Positions 61,425-64,000 of a stretch of DNA of 64,000 nt are shown one piece after another. A program made the translations under genes and the position numbers. The DNA is from Nitrospirota bacterium. Its GTDB lineage: Bacteria > Nitrospirota > Thermodesulfovibrionia > Thermodesulfovibrionales > Dissulfurispiraceae. Numbering within the stretch: the first letter of the stretch is position 1; every line of letters begins with the position of its first letter. The stretch lies in NCBI GenBank assembly GCA_009773415.1, contig WSNO01000003.1, forward strand, positions 47,942 through 111,941, written 5' to 3'. Under the pieces are notes generated by a model that saw only the letters and a program-made list of their open reading frames with translations, searched no databases and had not been told where the DNA came from.

Positions 61425-62240
61425 TTATAGTTTGAAGAATGCCTGCACTTCCGACTCCTGCAACCTGAGCATTGCTGCAAGCTCTTCAACATCCGAAACC
61501 GTCAATCCATAAGCTTCGAAAAGATTCTGGTGCTCATCAGTCCAGAGGCTGTCGCTGGCGAAAGCCGTCCCCAGTATCTGCAGCAATCCTTCGGCAAGAT
61601 AGGTACATGCAATAACATCTCGGTGCGGGCTGCCGATGTCGATGCTGTGATGATAAAGCACGGAATCGGCAATCTCCGCAGGAACATTCAGTGCTCTGAG
61701 GAAATGGCTTCCTGCTTCCGCATGCGTGCAGAGAAAGCGCTCTTTCTCGGATTCAATGATTGATGCTGCATCCTGAACAATCGAATAATCCCGGGGAAAA
61801 ATGGTAAGCAGAACAAGCCGTCCTATGTCATGGAGCAGGCCGCCAAGAAAACAGACGTCACGGTCCGTATTCCTGATTTTCCGAGCGAGAAGGTTTGACA
61901 CGGTGGCGGCACTGTATGCGTGGGCCCAGAGGTGCTTCAGAAGCACCGGCGGCAGCGGAAACGAATGGAAGATCGATATGCCGACCGTCAGGCTCCGCAC
62001 CAGGTCGATACCGAGCACCAGAATAGCCTGCTCAATACTGTTGACGAAGCCGGCCTGCCCGAAGGCGGCTGAGTTGGCAACCGTAACAATGCGGGCAGCC
62101 ACTGCCTGGTCGCGCTTGATAATTTCTTCCAGTTCCCGCAATGACGCATTTTCATCATGCAGTACCGAGATCAGCCGCGAAAGGTTTGTTGGCAGCGTGG
62201 GCAGCTTGCGCAGTTCTTCAATCTTGTCGAAAACAGTCAT
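61425..62240 (-). CDS. HDOD domain protein
   Basis: A 271-residue signalling protein with the HDOD fold (residues about 15-210): LPTLPTNLSRLISVLHDENASL, VTVANSAAFGQAGFVNSIEQAI, and GLLHDIGRLVLL with an HD-like motif. Such proteins are regulators of chemotaxis, virulence or competence and usually have no phosphodiesterase activity. A C-terminal helical region follows. It is convergent with the fused Fe-S/TVP38 gene, only five bases apart. Confidence 0.88.
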   Translation of the reverse strand: MTVFDKIEELRKLPTLPTNLSRLISVLHDENASLRELEEIIKRDQAVAARIVTVANSAAFGQAGFVNSIEQAILVLGIDLVRSLTVGISIFHSFPLPPVLLKHLWAHAYSAATVSNLLARKIRNTDRDVCFLGGLLHDIGRLVLLTIFPRDYSIVQDAASIIESEKERFLCTHAEAGSHFLRALNVPAEIADSVLYHHSIDIGSPHRDVIACTYLAEGLLQILGTAFASDSLWTDEHQNLFEAYGLTVSDVEELAAMLRLQESEVQAFFKL

Positions 62241-62312
62241 GTCTCGTTCTCCTGCTATTGTTAATGTACTCCTTCTCCGTGCACTAATTCAAGAAATCAA
62301 CGCATGTTCAAT

Positions 62313-62561
62313 CTAATTTAAGCCGCGATCTCTGGCGGCATCGCGCAGATAGCCTTCATTTGTGCGGAGGCTTCCCATCATCGGACTTTTTGAGTTTTTT
62401 GCGGCACGAACAAGATCTGCTGCTGTTTTGTAACGGTCTTTCAGTTCGGATGCCAGTCTGTTGTTATGATACCCGTCGCATCGCTCCAGTCCGGCACAAG
62501 CGGGCAGAGATGAGGCTGAGAAGAAAAAGAAAACCAGCACATATAGAAAATAGCGATACAT
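62313..62561 (-). CDS. Small secreted protein of unknown function
   Basis: Not recognised. An 82-residue product with a Sec signal peptide (MYRYFLYVLVFFFFSASSLPACAG). The mature 58 residues contain one cysteine and an Asn/Lys/Arg-rich helix (AADLVRAAKNSK). ATG 62561 has no strong ribosome site. It could be a lipoprotein only if the PACAG cysteine were used, but no classical lipobox is seen. Confidence 0.5.
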   Translation of the reverse strand: MYRYFLYVLVFFFFSASSLPACAGLERCDGYHNNRLASELKDRYKTAADLVRAAKNSKSPMMGSLRTNEGYLRDAARDRGLN

Positions 62562-62590
62562 AAAGTATTCCCCAGTAAGGCATTAACAGC

Positions 62591-62629
62591 TATAATAGTC
62601 ATAATGTTAAACTATTTTTGAACATTATG
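62591..62629 (+). promoter_or_regulatory. Possible promoter/operator upstream of galE
   Basis: TATAAT at 62591-62596 lies just upstream of an inverted repeat CATAATGTT (62600-62608) and AACATTATG (62621-62629) separated by 12 bases. The pairing is exact and could be an operator overlapping the transcription start of the galE gene. A matching -35 (TTCCCC) is poor. Confidence 0.4.
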
Positions 62630-62645
62630 TAGAGAATTTTTTTGA

Positions 62646-63632
<987 letters not shown>

Positions 63633-63655
63633 TTGCCAGCTTCTGTCAGTAGTGA

Positions 63656-64000
63656 AAGGCCCTCAAAAAGCGGGGCTTGCCCCGGAAGCTTTATGTTGAT
63701 AACGGGCCGGCGTTCCGGGCGCACCTGCTGAGCCATGCAACCGCTTCCCTCGGCATTGCCCTTATCCACTCAAAGCCATATCAACCACAGGGGCGCGGCA
63801 AGATCGAACGATTCTTCAGGACCGTGAGGATGCAGTTGCTGAGAGGCCTGAGTGCGGGGATGAGCCTCAAAGACCTGAACAGGGCTCTTCAGCAGTGGAT
63901 TGATACCCACTACCATGCTACGGTTCACAGCAGCACCCGGCAGACTCCGCTGAACCGTTACCTCAAGCACGCCCATCTGCTGAGGGAGGCGCCCAAAGAT
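63656..64000 (+). mobile_element. IS481/Mu-like DDE transposase remnant, cut by window edge
   Basis: The last 345 bases encode, without a start codon, KALKKRGLPRKLYVDNGPAF and later GRGKIERFFRTVR, which are the second Asp and the Glu of a DDE integrase core with 35 residues between them, followed by a helical C-terminal part with HSSTRQTPLNRYLKH. A TGA at 63653-63655 stands directly before it, so the N-terminal half with the first Asp is missing here. It begins only 24 bases after galE and runs off the window. It is probably a truncated insertion-sequence copy. Confidence 0.8.

Overview
The window looks like about 64 kb of chromosome from a motile, Gram-negative, probably anaerobic bacterium of the Desulfobacterota/Nitrospirota type. 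Supporting signs are paired flagellar stator operons, type IV pilus retraction ATPases, a DsbC-like periplasmic isomerase, an ihfA-merR-tRNA-Pro cluster, a Split-Soret-like cytochrome, two C_GCAxxG_C_C proteins, YedF and an AhbD-like radical SAM enzyme. This placement is inference from gene content; no rRNA is present.

Layout. 1-3064: 3' end of a peptide ABC-transporter operon. 3065-8327: DksA-like factor, ihfA, merR, tRNA-Pro, an amino-acid-type binding protein, a DEAD-box helicase and an RNA methyltransferase. 8419-13971: Rep-like helicase, a frameshifted retropepsin-like protease remnant, an ArsA-like ATPase, SlyD and a GGQ release-factor-like protein. 14213-20580: citrate synthase, a radical SAM protein, OsmC, ymdB-rny and, just upstream of rny, a 6S RNA. 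20900-24767: two MotA/MotB pairs around a PilZ protein. 24959-31487: orphan MacB-type permeases, EamA transporter, HD-GYP protein and RarA. 31505-37447: AICAR transformylase, nucleoside transporter, QueE, LysR regulator and DsbC. 37625-45363: cNMP-binding protein, receiver-like protein, two PilT ATPases, SecA and CheV. 45370-55720: dehydrogenase, GlgB, a tiny Cys-rich protein with a flavoprotein, coaD-rsmD-purN-hemE-AhbD-like genes, DJ-1 protein and HflX. 55873-61419: redox/selenium-flavoured accessory block. 61425-64000: HDOD protein, a small secreted protein, galE and the start of an IS481-like transposase remnant.

Most notable is the RNA gene at 56484-56584. It has the architecture of selenocysteine tRNA (8-bp acceptor plus 5-bp T stem, extended D stem, long variable arm, and an anticodon loop like that of tRNA-Sec) but carries a GCA (cysteine) anticodon and a U discriminator. 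It sits directly upstream of a cytochrome, a Mop protein, a C_GCAxxG_C_C protein and YedF, suggesting an unusual cysteine/selenocysteine decoding module. Other points of interest are a fused Fe-S (CCG-type)/TVP38 membrane protein, hflX with no canonical start codon, a seven-cysteine 53-residue protein, several perfect long hairpins and three decayed genes.
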